DNA of 64,000 nucleotides from Pseudofulvibacter geojedonensis (lineage in GTDB: Bacteria > Bacteroidota > Bacteroidia > Flavobacteriales > Flavobacteriaceae). The stretch is taken from NCBI RefSeq assembly GCF_042675745.1, contig NZ_JBHTJM010000008.1, positions 426,330-490,329 on the forward strand, in the 5' to 3' direction. Below the pieces are notes generated by a model. It worked only from the letters and a program-made list of their open reading frames with translations, searched no databases and was not told where the DNA came from. Both the position numbers and the translations under genes were made by a program. Positions 45,040 to 53,758 of this stretch are shown here, one piece after another (within the stretch, counting starts at the first letter, position 1; each line of letters opens with the position of its first letter).

Positions 45040-47487
45040 TTAATTAAGGTTTCCTACTTGAATTATATCTGCAAATAAACCAGAAGCAGTAACACTAGCT
45101 CCAGCACCAGCTCCTTTAATTATAAGTGGTTGATCTACATATCTTTTGGTATAAAAAGAAACGATATTGTCTTTTCCTTCTAAATTGTAAAATGGATGAT
45201 CTTTAGGTATAAATTGTAAGCCTACATTTGCTTTTCCATTTTTATAAGTTGCAACATATTTTAGTTTAGACTGAGCCTTTTCAGCTTTTTCAAGTACATT
45301 TTTAAATTGAGATTCATTGCTTTTAATTAACTTGTAAAAGTCATTGACCGATTTAGCTTCCATACTTCCACTAGGCAAAAAAGAATCATTATTAATGTCG
45401 TTAATTTCTAATTCTATTCCGGCTTCACGAACCAAAATCAGTATTTTTCTAGCTACGTCTATACCACTTAAATCTATTCTAGGATCGGGCTCTGTATAAC
45501 CTTCATCTTGCGCTTGCTTAACTATGTTTTTAAACAAATTGTCTTTGGAGTAATGATTAAATATAAAATTTAAACTACCTGATAAAACTGCTTGTATTTC
45601 AGTTATTTGATCTCCAGAAGAGATTAGATTTTGTAAAGTGTTTATAATAGGTAAACCTGCACCTACATTTGTTTCGTATAAAAATGAGGCTTTGTACTTT
45701 TTAGCTAAGTATTTTAACTCTTGATAATTACTATAATTAGATGAACAAGCTATTTTATTACAGGCAACAACCGAAATACTATTTCTTAAAAAATCAGCAT
45801 AAGAATTCGCAACTTTTTCATTTGCAGTAACATCTACAAAAACACAATTTCTCTTATTTAAGCCTAGTATTTCTTTGTTAAAAAGATGATTAGATTGTTT
45901 ACTCTTATTTAAATTCTCTTTCCAATTATTTAGGTCGATACCGTCTTCATTTATTAAATAGTTCTTGGAATTAGCTAAGCCTAATACTTTTAAATTGATA
46001 TGTAACTCTTCTTTTAAGTATGATTGTTGTTTTTGAATTTGTTCTAATAAGATACCACCAACATTACCTACACCAGCAATAAATACATTTAAATCTTTTA
46101 TATGCGACTCAAAGAATGCTGAATGAATAGAGTTAAGAGCCTTTTGAACATCTGTTTCATTGATTACTACAGAAATATTACGTTCTGATGCACCTTGAGC
46201 AATGGCTCTGATATTGATATTATTTCTACCCATTGCATTAAATAATGTACCACTAATACCTTGATGACTTTTCATATTATCACCTACAACAGCTATTATT
46301 GCTAGGTTATCTTCTAAATTAACAGGTTTAATCAAACCATCTTTTATTTCGTACCTAAACTCTTGATTGATTACAGCTAGTGCTTTTTCAGCTTCACTAT
46401 CTGCTATTGCAATACAGATAGAATGCTCAGAAGATGCTTGTGTGATTAGTATTACATTAATTTGATTGTTGCCTAATACTTCAAATAAGTGTTTAGAAGT
46501 ACCATGAATGCCTATCATTCCAGCACCTTCAATAGTCATTAAAGAAATATGATCTATATGGCTTATTCCTTTTACCGTTTGTTTCTGATTATTTATTTCA
46601 TTAGAAATTAATGTACCAATTGCTTCAGCATTAAAAGTGTTTTTAATTCGAATTGGAATACTCTTGTTTAATACTGGTTGAATAGTAGGAGGGTAGATAA
46701 CCTTTGCTCCAAAATGCGATAACTCCATTGCTTCTTCGTATGAAATATTGCAGATAGGGTTTGCTTGAGGAACAATTTGTGGATTAGCAGTATATAAACC
46801 ATTTACATCTGTCCATATTTCTAAGCAAATGGCATTAAGTGCTGCAGCGTAAATAGCAGCAGTATAGTCAGAACCGCCTCTTCCTAAGGTAGTTACATCA
46901 TTATGGTCGTTACTACTCATAAAACCACCTAAAATAGTAACTCGTGCAGTATTAAGTTGTTGAAAATCTTGAATTAATCTAATTGTTTTCTCAAAATTTA
47001 CTTTAGCATTTGTATAGTTGCTATCTGTTTTAATAAGTTGTTTACTATCTTTTAGTATACAGCTATCTAATTTTTGATTTAAAATAGCTTGGAGTAACTG
47101 AGATGATAATAATTCACCATAACTAACAATTTTATCTTTTGTTTTTAGAGACAAGTCTCCTAAGCAACAAATACTATTTAGTAAATCATCGAGCTCATTT
47201 ACAGCTTGTTTCATACTTGCTATAATGCTACTTTGATTATCTATTGTAATTAAGTCTTTTGCTATTTTAATATGGTGTTGCTCAATTTCTTGTAATAAAA
47301 ACTTGTAGTTTAAGTCTTTAGCTAAGGCTAAATCCATAAGCTCAATTAAGTTATTAGTTGTTTTTCCTGATGCAGAAACAACCACCCATATATGTTGTTT
47401 CTTTTGTTCTTTTTTAAGAATATTAACAATTAATTCTATTGATTTTGATGAGGCCATAGATGAACCTCCAAATTTTAAAACCTTCAT
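45040..47487 (-). CDS. thrA: Bifunctional aspartate kinase/homoserine dehydrogenase
   Basis: First and third steps of threonine synthesis in one 815-residue chain. The kinase domain (1-about 290) opens KFGGSSMASS and has TLGRGGSDYTAA; two ACT domains follow (about 305-460), with the usual allosteric segment GMIGIHGTSKHLF. The homoserine dehydrogenase half (about 465-815) starts with FIAGVGNVGGILLEQI and shows NKIACSSNYSNYQEL, ETNVGAGLPIINTL and GYTEPDPRIDLSGIDVARK. The ACT domains imply feedback by threonine. Transcription is probably also controlled by the Thr-rich leader upstream. Confidence 0.97.
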   Translation of the reverse strand: MKVLKFGGSSMASSKSIELIVNILKKEQKKQHIWVVVSASGKTTNNLIELMDLALAKDLNYKFLLQEIEQHHIKIAKDLITIDNQSSIIASMKQAVNELDDLLNSICCLGDLSLKTKDKIVSYGELLSSQLLQAILNQKLDSCILKDSKQLIKTDSNYTNAKVNFEKTIRLIQDFQQLNTARVTILGGFMSSNDHNDVTTLGRGGSDYTAAIYAAALNAICLEIWTDVNGLYTANPQIVPQANPICNISYEEAMELSHFGAKVIYPPTIQPVLNKSIPIRIKNTFNAEAIGTLISNEINNQKQTVKGISHIDHISLMTIEGAGMIGIHGTSKHLFEVLGNNQINVILITQASSEHSICIAIADSEAEKALAVINQEFRYEIKDGLIKPVNLEDNLAIIAVVGDNMKSHQGISGTLFNAMGRNNINIRAIAQGASERNISVVINETDVQKALNSIHSAFFESHIKDLNVFIAGVGNVGGILLEQIQKQQSYLKEELHINLKVLGLANSKNYLINEDGIDLNNWKENLNKSKQSNHLFNKEILGLNKRNCVFVDVTANEKVANSYADFLRNSISVVACNKIACSSNYSNYQELKYLAKKYKASFLYETNVGAGLPIINTLQNLISSGDQITEIQAVLSGSLNFIFNHYSKDNLFKNIVKQAQDEGYTEPDPRIDLSGIDVARKILILVREAGIELEINDINNDSFLPSGSMEAKSVNDFYKLIKSNESQFKNVLEKAEKAQSKLKYVATYKNGKANVGLQFIPKDHPFYNLEGKDNIVSFYTKRYVDQPLIIKGAGAGASVTASGLFADIIQVGNLN

Positions 47488-47525
47488 GGTTTTCTATTTA
47501 AAAATGTTGATTGAAATAAGAATGG

Positions 47526-47563
47526 GTATACATTTCTTTCTTCTTAAAAGAAAATAGGTATAC
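47526..47563 (-). promoter_or_regulatory. Hairpin between the thr leader peptide and thrA
   Basis: GTATAC at each end, plus ATTTCTTT pairing with AAAGAAAAT (one bulge), make an imperfect stem 39 nt before the thrA ATG. It is followed on the mRNA by a loosely U-rich run (CCCAUUCUUAUUUC), not a textbook terminator, so attenuation could be at termination or at translation. Confidence 0.4.
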
Positions 47564-47588
47564 AGGTACGGATAATATGTAAATAGCT

Positions 47589-47603
47589 AACCCCTAAAGG
47601 GTT
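47589..47603 (-). promoter_or_regulatory. Short hairpin over the leader stop codon
   Basis: AACCC/GGGTT arms around a 5-nt loop contain the TAG of the leader peptide. A ribosome stalled on the Thr codons just before it would change whether it and the following hairpin can form. Confidence 0.4.
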
Positions 47604-47698
47604 GTTGTAGTTGTAGTAAAGGTAACGGTTGTGTTCATAGCAACATTAGCTACAGCTGTAGCTAAAGAAAATGTTGTTATGTTAAAACCATTATTCAT
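47594..47698 (-). CDS. thrL: Threonine-rich thr operon leader peptide
   Basis: A 34-codon reading frame starting ATGAATAATGG, 106 bp before thrA. Twelve of its 34 residues are Thr, with a run of six Thr codons (TFTTTTTTL) just before the stop; one Ile and several Val are also present. This is the hallmark of a leader that stalls ribosomes when Thr-tRNA is short, like ThrL of enterobacteria. A -7 promoter box lies 25 bp upstream. A second in-frame ATG would give a 14-residue version (MNTTVTFTTTTTTL). Short hairpins follow, but a classical U-run terminator is not evident. Confidence 0.72.
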   Translation of the reverse strand: MNNGFNITTFSLATAVANVAMNTTVTFTTTTTTL

Positions 47699-47722
47699 TG
47701 TATAGAGCAATAATTGCTTGTA

Positions 47723-47730
47723 CAAAAGTA
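47723..47730 (-). promoter_or_regulatory. -7 element for the thr operon
   Basis: Reverse complement TACTTTTG fits TANNTTTG, placing the transcript start near 47716, about 18 nt before the leader ATG. No clear -33. Confidence 0.5.
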
Positions 47731-47813
47731 AATATTTTTTTTTACGCTTCCATATTATTTGCCGTAATTTACAGTACAATAACATTAAAAGGCTATTATC
47801 TATACATAATTTT

Positions 47814-49358
47814 ATGAAAATATTATCAGCAAAACAAATATATAAGGCACATCAAGCTACCATTACAAACCAACAAATTACTGAATTAGATTTATTAGAA
47901 AGGGCAGGGTTACAAATTTTTAACTGGATGCATATGCGCATGCAAGGAGCTCAAGTTAAGATTCATATTTTTAATGGTATAGGTAATAATGGTGGTGTCG
48001 GCTTAGTTTTAGCTAGACATTTGTTAGAGCATGGTTATAATGTTGCGAATTATGTGGTTAATTATAGTAAAAAAAGAACAGATGGCTTTTTAAAGAATTA
48101 CGATCGTGTAAAAAAGTTAAAACAATGGCCTGTTTTATTAAATGAAGCTTCAGAATTTCCTACAGACATTACTGCAGATGATATTATTGTAGATGCTATA
48201 TTTGGAATAGGCTTAAATAGAGGAACTACCAATTTAGTTAATAATTTATTTGCTCATTTAAATGCTATAAAAGCTTTCAAACTTGCTGTAGATATTCCTT
48301 CAGGGTTATATTCTAATAAAGTTCCAAATAATTTAGATCATGTTTTAAGGGTAAATTATACTTTAGCTTTTCAAAGTCCTAAAATGTGTTTCTTTTTACC
48401 TGAAACTGCTATATTTACAGAACAATGGGAAGTGTTAGATATAGGTTTAGATCCAGAATTTATGCATGCAGCTTTTGGTGCACAATTAATAGCAAAGCCA
48501 GAAGTTTTACCAATGTATAGAATGCGAGAAAAATTTGCTAATAAATTCACATATGGTCATTCATTATTAATAGGAGGGAGTTATGGTAAAATAGGGTCTA
48601 TTCAGTTAGCGAGTAAAGCAGCTTTAGTTTCAGGTTGTGGTATGGTATCTGCTTTAGTTCCTGAATGTGGATATAATGTATTGCAAAGTTCTTTTCCTGA
48701 ATTAATGGTGCAAAACTCTAGTAATAATAAGTTATTAAATGAAATACAGCCAAAAGGACATTTTAATGTTATTGGAATTGGTTGTGGAATGGGTACAGAT
48801 GAAATTACCCAAAAAGCGTTTGAAAGTTTTATAGAGTCAAATACTCTTCCTTTGGTTATAGATGCTGATGGATTGAATTGTTTATCAAGAAATACTGAGT
48901 TGTTAAGCAAATTGCCAGAAATGAGTATTTTAACTCCGCATAAAGCAGAATTAGAAAGGTTAATAGGTTCTTGGACTAATGATTTTGAAATGCTTAAAAA
49001 AGCTAAAGATTTTTCTACTCAGTACGACTGTATTTTAGTACTAAAAGATGCTATTACTATAACAGTTTATCATAAAGAAGTGTTTATTAACACCACAGGT
49101 AATACAGCTTTAGCAACAGCTGGTTCTGGAGATGTATTAACAGGTATTATAACAGGATTATTAGCTCAAGGTTACGATCCGTTATCTGCTTGTATGTTTG
49201 GTGTTTATTTACACGGAAAAACTGCAGATATAGGTTTACAAGACACAGGGTACCAATCGTTTATAGCAAGTGATATTATAAATTATCTACCAGATGCTTA
49301 TATGGATTTGTTTAAACAACCTGAACAACCAACACCAGCAGAAGAACAAGCAGAGTAA
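47814..49358 (+). CDS. Bifunctional NAD(P)HX epimerase/dehydratase
   Basis: Repairs hydrated NADH and NADPH. 514 residues from the ATG at 47814. The N-terminal YjeF_N epimerase half (about 1-215) has the nucleotide loop NGIGNNGGVG, where the usual GNNGGDG Asp is Val, and VDAIFGIGLNR. The C-terminal ADP-dependent dehydratase half (about 225-500) has LLIGGSYGKIGSI, LTPHKAELERLIG, VLKDAITITV and the catalytic NTTGNTALATAGSGDVLTGIITG. It is divergent from the thr operon and is followed by a small gene after 36 bp. Confidence 0.93.
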   Translation: MKILSAKQIYKAHQATITNQQITELDLLERAGLQIFNWMHMRMQGAQVKIHIFNGIGNNGGVGLVLARHLLEHGYNVANYVVNYSKKRTDGFLKNYDRVKKLKQWPVLLNEASEFPTDITADDIIVDAIFGIGLNRGTTNLVNNLFAHLNAIKAFKLAVDIPSGLYSNKVPNNLDHVLRVNYTLAFQSPKMCFFLPETAIFTEQWEVLDIGLDPEFMHAAFGAQLIAKPEVLPMYRMREKFANKFTYGHSLLIGGSYGKIGSIQLASKAALVSGCGMVSALVPECGYNVLQSSFPELMVQNSSNNKLLNEIQPKGHFNVIGIGCGMGTDEITQKAFESFIESNTLPLVIDADGLNCLSRNTELLSKLPEMSILTPHKAELERLIGSWTNDFEMLKKAKDFSTQYDCILVLKDAITITVYHKEVFINTTGNTALATAGSGDVLTGIITGLLAQGYDPLSACMFGVYLHGKTADIGLQDTGYQSFIASDIINYLPDAYMDLFKQPEQPTPAEEQAE

Positions 49359-49394
49359 ATTGTATTTAGTGTAAAAAAGTTGTAACTTTAAGTT

Positions 49395-49847
49395 ATGACA
49401 AATACACCACGAATAGAACAAGCCATATTAAAATTGTATACTGCTTTTTACAATCAAACTCTGATTCCTGAAAGCTGTACGCATTGTGCTGTGGGGAATA
49501 TTTGTAATAATACCGAGGCGTGGTCTAATTTCACGGATATTCATGGTTCAGTTAAATTGAACTATGTGGGTATGGTACATCAAAAAATAGAAAGAAAGCA
49601 TTATGGTTATTCTCCATTAGAACTTTTACAAATAGAAGCAACTTTTCTTAAGGCTTGTGGTTTTAATCTCCCTTTAAGAGGAAATTATAAACGCCCTACC
49701 AAGCTCACAGATGATTTACTTTTTACAGCTTTAGAAAAAACAATTTCATTCTTATGTAAATTAGATGGAGTTACAAACGTATTTGATTATTCTAATGTAA
49801 TTAGAGAAAGAATTTTAAATAACTCTAATGAATCAGTAGTTGCTTAG
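49395..49847 (+). CDS. Small conserved Cys-motif protein (often mislabelled NqrF-like)
   Basis: 150 residues. A Cys cluster CTHCAVGNIC at about 28-37 could bind a metal or Fe-S cluster; GMVHQKIERKHYGYSPLELLQIEATFLKACG is the core conserved block. Databases often call this a Na(+)-translocating NADH-quinone reductase subunit F, but it lacks the FAD and NADH domains of NqrF. Its stop TAG overlaps the GTG start of alkB (TAGTG), so translation is coupled; a role near iron-dependent repair is possible but unproven. Confidence 0.8.
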   Translation: MTNTPRIEQAILKLYTAFYNQTLIPESCTHCAVGNICNNTEAWSNFTDIHGSVKLNYVGMVHQKIERKHYGYSPLELLQIEATFLKACGFNLPLRGNYKRPTKLTDDLLFTALEKTISFLCKLDGVTNVFDYSNVIRERILNNSNESVVA

Positions 49848-50461
49848 TGGATTTATTCAATCAGGATTTTGACGTTTTACGAAACTATTTACCAAAAGAT
49901 GGTACAGTTCATTTTTATGGTTATGTATTAAGCCAAGATATGGCAACGAACTATTTTCAAAAACTTTTAAAAAGTATTGAATGGAAAAATGATGAAGCTA
50001 TTCTTTTTGGTAAAAGAATGGTTACCTCCCGAAAAGTCGCTTGGTATGGAGATAAGGCTTTTGATTATAGGTATTCTAATACCACAAAACTAGCTTTACC
50101 TTGGACGAAGGAGTTGATAGAGTTAAAAGAACTTGTAGAACAAAAAACAAAAGAAACCTATAATTCATGTCTACTTAACTTATATCACGATGGGAGTGAA
50201 GGAATGGCATGGCATAGCGATGGTGAAAAAGACTTAAAAAAGTATGGTGCAATAGCCTCTTTAAGTTTCGGAGCTGAGAGAAAATTTTCTTTTAAACATA
50301 AAATCACTAAAGAAAAAATTAACTTGTTACTTACGCACGGTAGCTTGTTGGTAATGAAAGATGAAACACAAACCCACTGGTTACATAGGTTACCACCTAC
50401 AAAGAAAATAAATACACCAAGAATTAATTTAACTTTTAGAACTATTAATAAGTTATGTTGA
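49847..50461 (+). CDS. alkB: AlkB-like 2-oxoglutarate/Fe(II) dioxygenase
   Basis: Removes alkyl groups from DNA or RNA bases. 204 residues from a GTG that overlaps the previous stop codon by one base. The iron ligands are the H-x-D in GMAWHSDGE and His in THWLHRLPPT; the 2-oxoglutarate Arg is in RINLTFR at the C-terminus, and NLYHDG precedes the first ligand. It is the last core gene before the cassette array, whose first half-site begins 30 bp after its stop. Confidence 0.93.
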   Translation: MDLFNQDFDVLRNYLPKDGTVHFYGYVLSQDMATNYFQKLLKSIEWKNDEAILFGKRMVTSRKVAWYGDKAFDYRYSNTTKLALPWTKELIELKELVEQKTKETYNSCLLNLYHDGSEGMAWHSDGEKDLKKYGAIASLSFGAERKFSFKHKITKEKINLLLTHGSLLVMKDETQTHWLHRLPPTKKINTPRINLTFRTINKLC

Positions 50462-50490
50462 ATTAATATTTAAAATTAGTAAAATACGCA

Positions 50491-50520
50491 GTAATTACGG
50501 TTATACATTGTTGCCAGCAG
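50491..50520. repeat. attC-like half-site J1 (left end of array)
   Basis: Only the right part is present: GTAATTACGGTTATACATTG then TTGCCAGCAG. It matches the right ends of sites J4 and J8. Its tail GTTGCCAGC is a 7-of-9 complement of GGTGTCAAC at J2, the other end of the same cassette. Confidence 0.55.
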
Positions 50521-50523
50521 TTA

Positions 50524-51219
50524 TTAGTTCCACATTTTTTCAAATAACCTCGGACAAATCACTTTCAAAGTTTCTGGTTCTTCTTCTTTCCATGTAAACT
50601 CGAAATTTGGATAATTTCCTTCATTAGTTTTAAAATCATCCGATATATAGTCGTAAAGGTTTTTTCCAGTTTGATTCTCAAACGCTATTAATGCAACATA
50701 CCAAAAAGCTTCAAATTCATAGTATTTAGTATCTTCTACAAATTCAGTAATCAATGTATCAGGGCTTTCTTTTGCTTTATAGTAGGTGTTTTTTCCTCTT
50801 GAGATAACCCAATTTCTGAAATACTCAAAACCATCGTCAGAACAACCAGCATTCATTATATATCCAGCACACCACATTTCAGAGTTATAAGTATTATAAA
50901 GAAGATTGTCGGTTCTTAATCGAAAGCCTATCATTTGTTTTGGGGTCAATTTTTCAATTTCTTTTACTAAAAATCTTTCTTGTGAATCCTGATTTTTAGT
51001 ATTCTTTAATGAAGAATCAACTATATTCCAAAACATTGTTTCATCGAGCATTTCGCTTGTTTTTTCCATTTCTTGATCGAATACTTTAGATATTTCTTTT
51101 TTTGCTTGTTTTTTCTTTCCAAAAACCCAGTCAAATAATTCCATTTGGTTGTTACTTTTTGAGTTTTCATTAAAACCTAGCATCAAAAGTGAAGTAAATA
51201 TTATCGTATCAAGCTTCAT
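50524..51219 (-). CDS. DUF4240 domain protein (cassette gene)
   Basis: About 231 residues from the ATG at 51219 (MKLDTIIF), or 206 from a later ATG (MELFDWVFGKKK), which is also a typical opening. The DUF4240 domain covers most of the rest: MFWNIVDSSL, then GCSDDGFEYFRNWVISRGK and FEAFWYVALIAFENQTG. The family has no known biochemistry and is common in variable gene pools. It sits between half-sites J1 and J2 and is the leftmost cassette. Confidence 0.8.
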   Translation of the reverse strand: MKLDTIIFTSLLMLGFNENSKSNNQMELFDWVFGKKKQAKKEISKVFDQEMEKTSEMLDETMFWNIVDSSLKNTKNQDSQERFLVKEIEKLTPKQMIGFRLRTDNLLYNTYNSEMWCAGYIMNAGCSDDGFEYFRNWVISRGKNTYYKAKESPDTLITEFVEDTKYYEFEAFWYVALIAFENQTGKNLYDYISDDFKTNEGNYPNFEFTWKEEEPETLKVICPRLFEKMWN

Positions 51220-51227
51220 TATTCCAA

Positions 51228-51245
51228 TTGGTGTCAACGGTTTGA
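51228..51245. repeat. attC-like half-site J2
   Basis: TTGGTGTCAACGGTTTGA shows the left-hand core CAACGG, but no matching right end is seen before the response-regulator gene. Arm matches J1 at 7 of 9 positions. The remaining 110 bp to 51356 hold no gene and no clear promoter. Confidence 0.4.
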
Positions 51246-51356
51246 ATATGGTTTTTTAGTATTTTAAAGTTTCAACTTACTATTGTGTATGTTAATTGAT
51301 ATTACCTTCATTTAGTATTATCTGCAAAACACACTTATTTTTTTGATGGTAATTGG

Positions 51357-51746
51357 TTATTCAAATACTTCCAAAACCTCATTTATAGAATGCTTATTCA
51401 ATGGTTTGTTAATGAACTTTTTAACTGATTGAAATGCTTCTGTTCTCTTTCTATCATCACTATTTATAGACGAGGTCAACATAACAATTATAATAGCTTC
51501 TCTTTTCTTTTCATCAAGCTGATTAAATTGCTCCAAAAATTGCCAACCATTCATTATAGGCATATTAATATCCAACAGTATTAAATCTACTTTCTCATTT
51601 CCTGTATCCAGATATTCCAATGCTTCTTTCCCAGATTGAAATATAATAATATCTTTAGAGACATTGTTCTGTTTAAGCATTATTTCGTTATAGAAATTTG
51701 TGGTGTGGTCATCGTCGACCAGCATTATTCTTTCTAATATTTTCAT
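51357..51746 (-). CDS. Response regulator, receiver domain only
   Basis: 129 residues, a single CheY-like receiver domain: acidic pair DDD at 11-13, phosphorylated Asp59 in LILLDINMP, Thr in VMLTSS and Lys in FINKPLNKHS. There is no output domain, so it acts by protein contacts or as a phosphate shuttle. It lies 6 bp after the kinase gene, which is surely its partner. The pair is not clearly framed by intact cassette sites. Confidence 0.93.
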   Translation of the reverse strand: MKILERIMLVDDDHTTNFYNEIMLKQNNVSKDIIIFQSGKEALEYLDTGNEKVDLILLDINMPIMNGWQFLEQFNQLDEKKREAIIIVMLTSSINSDDRKRTEAFQSVKKFINKPLNKHSINEVLEVFE

Positions 51747-51752
51747 TGTAAC

Positions 51753-52901
51753 TTATTTTGATATTGTAAAATAAAACGTTGTTCCTTTTCCTATTTCTGA
51801 TGTAAGCCATATTTCACCACCATGCAATTCTACTACTTTTTTACAGTGTGAGAGTCCTATACCTGTTCCGGAAAATTTGTTGCGAGTATGTAGCCTTTGA
51901 AAAACTTCAAAAATTTTATCATAATGTTCTTTGGCTATTCCAATACCATTATCTTTAATTGAAAATTCATAGTGTTGGGTGTGTTCTTTTATATCAATTA
52001 CTATTTTTGGCTTGGTTTCAGTATCTGTATATTTTATACCATTAATAATAAGATTCTGAATAAGTTTTATTAAGTCGATTTTAAAAGCCTGAATTTTTAA
52101 TGGTTTACCGATGTAATTGATACTTGCTTCATTTTTATCGATGATATCGTATAAATCAGTTTTAAGGTTTTTTATTAGTTCTATAATATTTACTTCTTCC
52201 TTAACTTTTTGCTTACCTATTCTCGAATATTCAAGAAGTGCAATTATGAAATCTTTCATACGGTGTGAAGAATTGACGATTACCTCAATACTTTTTTTGC
52301 CAATTTCATCTAGATTCTCTTTGTTTCCTTCTAATAAACTTGAAAATGAAATTATTGAATTCAAAGGTTCTTGCAAATCGTGCGAGGTTAAATATGTAAA
52401 TTGTTCGAGTTCTTTATTCTTTTCATTGAGTTGTCTGTTAATTTCTTCAATTTCTATTTTTGACTCTGTGATTTCAGTAATATTAGTATGAGCCCCCAAC
52501 ATTCTTATTGGCTTACCTTTATCATCTCTAATAGCTATTCCTCGACATCGAATATAAACAGTAGAACCATTTTTATGAATATACCTAACTGTTTGGTCAT
52601 ATGGGTGTGTTGGGTCTGAACAATGTTTATTAAAATTTTCAATTGCTAAATTTAAATCGTCTTGGTTTATAATTCCTTGCCAAGCAGAAGCTTTATGTGG
52701 CATTTTATTTGGATTGTATCCAAGTTCCGTCCAAAACTTTTCACTCATCCATTCGTTTTCAGGTTTTTCTAAATCCCAATACCATATACCATCAAGTGAG
52801 CCTTTTTGAATGAAATCAAATATTTTACTATCACTTTTAATCAACTCGTACAGTTCTTGTTTTAAGTAATGTTCCATATTAATATATTTGTTCTTTAACA
52901 T
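51753..52901 (-). CDS. PAS-domain sensor histidine kinase
   Basis: 382 residues, cytoplasmic. A PAS/PAC fold (about 30-145: DGIWYWDLEKPENEWMSEKFW ends with the PAC segment RDDKGKPIRMLGAHTNITE), a coiled coil (about 148-168), HisKA with His174 in TSHDLQEPLNSI, and HATPase_c with NLIINGIKY, DNGIGI and GTGIGLSHCKKVVE. The architecture recalls bacteriophytochrome-like and cyanobacterial-type hybrid partners that signal through single-domain regulators such as the one that follows. Confidence 0.92.
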   Translation of the reverse strand: MLKNKYINMEHYLKQELYELIKSDSKIFDFIQKGSLDGIWYWDLEKPENEWMSEKFWTELGYNPNKMPHKASAWQGIINQDDLNLAIENFNKHCSDPTHPYDQTVRYIHKNGSTVYIRCRGIAIRDDKGKPIRMLGAHTNITEITESKIEIEEINRQLNEKNKELEQFTYLTSHDLQEPLNSIISFSSLLEGNKENLDEIGKKSIEVIVNSSHRMKDFIIALLEYSRIGKQKVKEEVNIIELIKNLKTDLYDIIDKNEASINYIGKPLKIQAFKIDLIKLIQNLIINGIKYTDTETKPKIVIDIKEHTQHYEFSIKDNGIGIAKEHYDKIFEVFQRLHTRNKFSGTGIGLSHCKKVVELHGGEIWLTSEIGKGTTFYFTISK

Positions 52902-52989
52902 GTAGCCTACGTGATTGCATATGATTAGTTATTTGTTTCAATAACTAATTTAATAAATAAAAACGAATAGATTAAATTCTGAATTACTT

Positions 52990-53009
52990 TTATAAGTAAT
53001 TACTTATAA
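52990..53009. repeat. 20-bp perfect palindrome upstream of the kinase gene
   Basis: TTATAAGTAATTACTTATAA, 89 bp before the kinase start. It could be an operator for a dimeric regulator or part of a decayed cassette site next to J3. Confidence 0.4.
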
Positions 53010-53025
53010 AAAATAAGCTGTACAC

Positions 53026-53040
53026 CTTGTTATACAACGG
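53026..53040. repeat. attC-like half-site J3
   Basis: CTTGTTATACAACGG carries the right-hand core TTGTT. GTTATACAAC complements GTTGTACGAC at the left end of J4 at 8 of 10 positions, so it marks the left end of the cassette at 53056. Confidence 0.45.
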
Positions 53041-53055
53041 TAGTTAATTTCTACT

Positions 53056-53595
53056 TTAAAATACACTCAAAATAATTCCTCCAGTTATGAAAAGTAGTGA
53101 AGAAATCAGAAACGATTTTTTTGATTTATAAATATGTGATATTAAATTCCAACAATACAAATAAATAAAAGTCGGAATCATAAAACCTAAAAAGGGAAAG
53201 TCCTTTTCGATTGTCAATTCAATACTTGCTAAAAACCAAAACATTCTTAATAGAAACAGTAGTACTCCAAAAAAAATCCAAATTGGATTAATTTGTGCCA
53301 TTCTTAATTTTAGAGTTTTCTTTCTATTTGCCACAAATGGTGTACTCATCCATAAATAGGTTGTAAAACAAAAAGCAAACCCAATAGATGAAAACCCTAT
53401 TAAAATATTATAATAAGTAGGGATTTCATAATCTATGTTCCATTGGTCAATATACATTCCCAAATTACACAGTCTTAAAGTTAGACGAAATAGGGAATTT
53501 AGGATTATACTAAAACCAATTCCGATAAGAATTCCGCTATAAAATCGGAATTTTCCAAATTCATTTATTGAGAAATCAGGTTTTAGTTTTTCCAA
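53056..53595 (-). CDS. Multi-pass membrane protein of unknown function (cassette gene)
   Basis: 179 residues with about five membrane helices (about 18-40, 60-80, 98-118, 125-150, 160-178) joined by short loops, the first preceded by a polar N-terminus (EKLKPDFSINEFGKFRF). No family is recognised. No start ambiguity: ATG lies 16 bp inside the right-hand site. Typical of orphan membrane proteins in mobile cassettes. Confidence 0.7.
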   Translation of the reverse strand: MEKLKPDFSINEFGKFRFYSGILIGIGFSIILNSLFRLTLRLCNLGMYIDQWNIDYEIPTYYNILIGFSSIGFAFCFTTYLWMSTPFVANRKKTLKLRMAQINPIWIFFGVLLFLLRMFWFLASIELTIEKDFPFLGFMIPTFIYLYCWNLISHIYKSKKSFLISSLLFITGGIILSVF

Positions 53596-53611
53596 TTCAG
53601 CGTATTATTTT

Positions 53612-53754
53612 AATGTTGTACGACGGTCTCGTATAACCGTCAGTTACGGATTAATATGCGTTAATTTTCGGTTTAGAGCTGGCGTTAGCAATTCCGAGTG
53701 AATTCGGACGTAGTCGAATCCGCCGCAATTGTGGTTATACATTGTTGTAAGCAG
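53612..53754. repeat. attC-like site J4
   Basis: About 143 bp. Left end GTTGTACGACGGTCTC, right end CATTGTTGTAAGCAG. Inner arms GTATAACC and GGTTATAC pair; the spacer to the core is GGTCTC on one side and ATT on the other. The middle (53681-53735) holds GCGTTAGCAATTCCGAGTG and a second pairing unit, and is about 85% identical to the middle of J8. Confidence 0.7.
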
Positions 53755-53758
53755 TTTT

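Noticed and set aside
47699..47785. Upstream extension of the Thr leader peptide
   Set aside because: It would start before the -7 promoter box at 47723-47730 and overlaps the control region of the divergent gene.
49395..49847. NqrF (sodium-translocating NADH-quinone reductase subunit F)
   Set aside because: At 150 residues it lacks the ferredoxin, FAD and NADH domains of NqrF; only a small Cys cluster is present.
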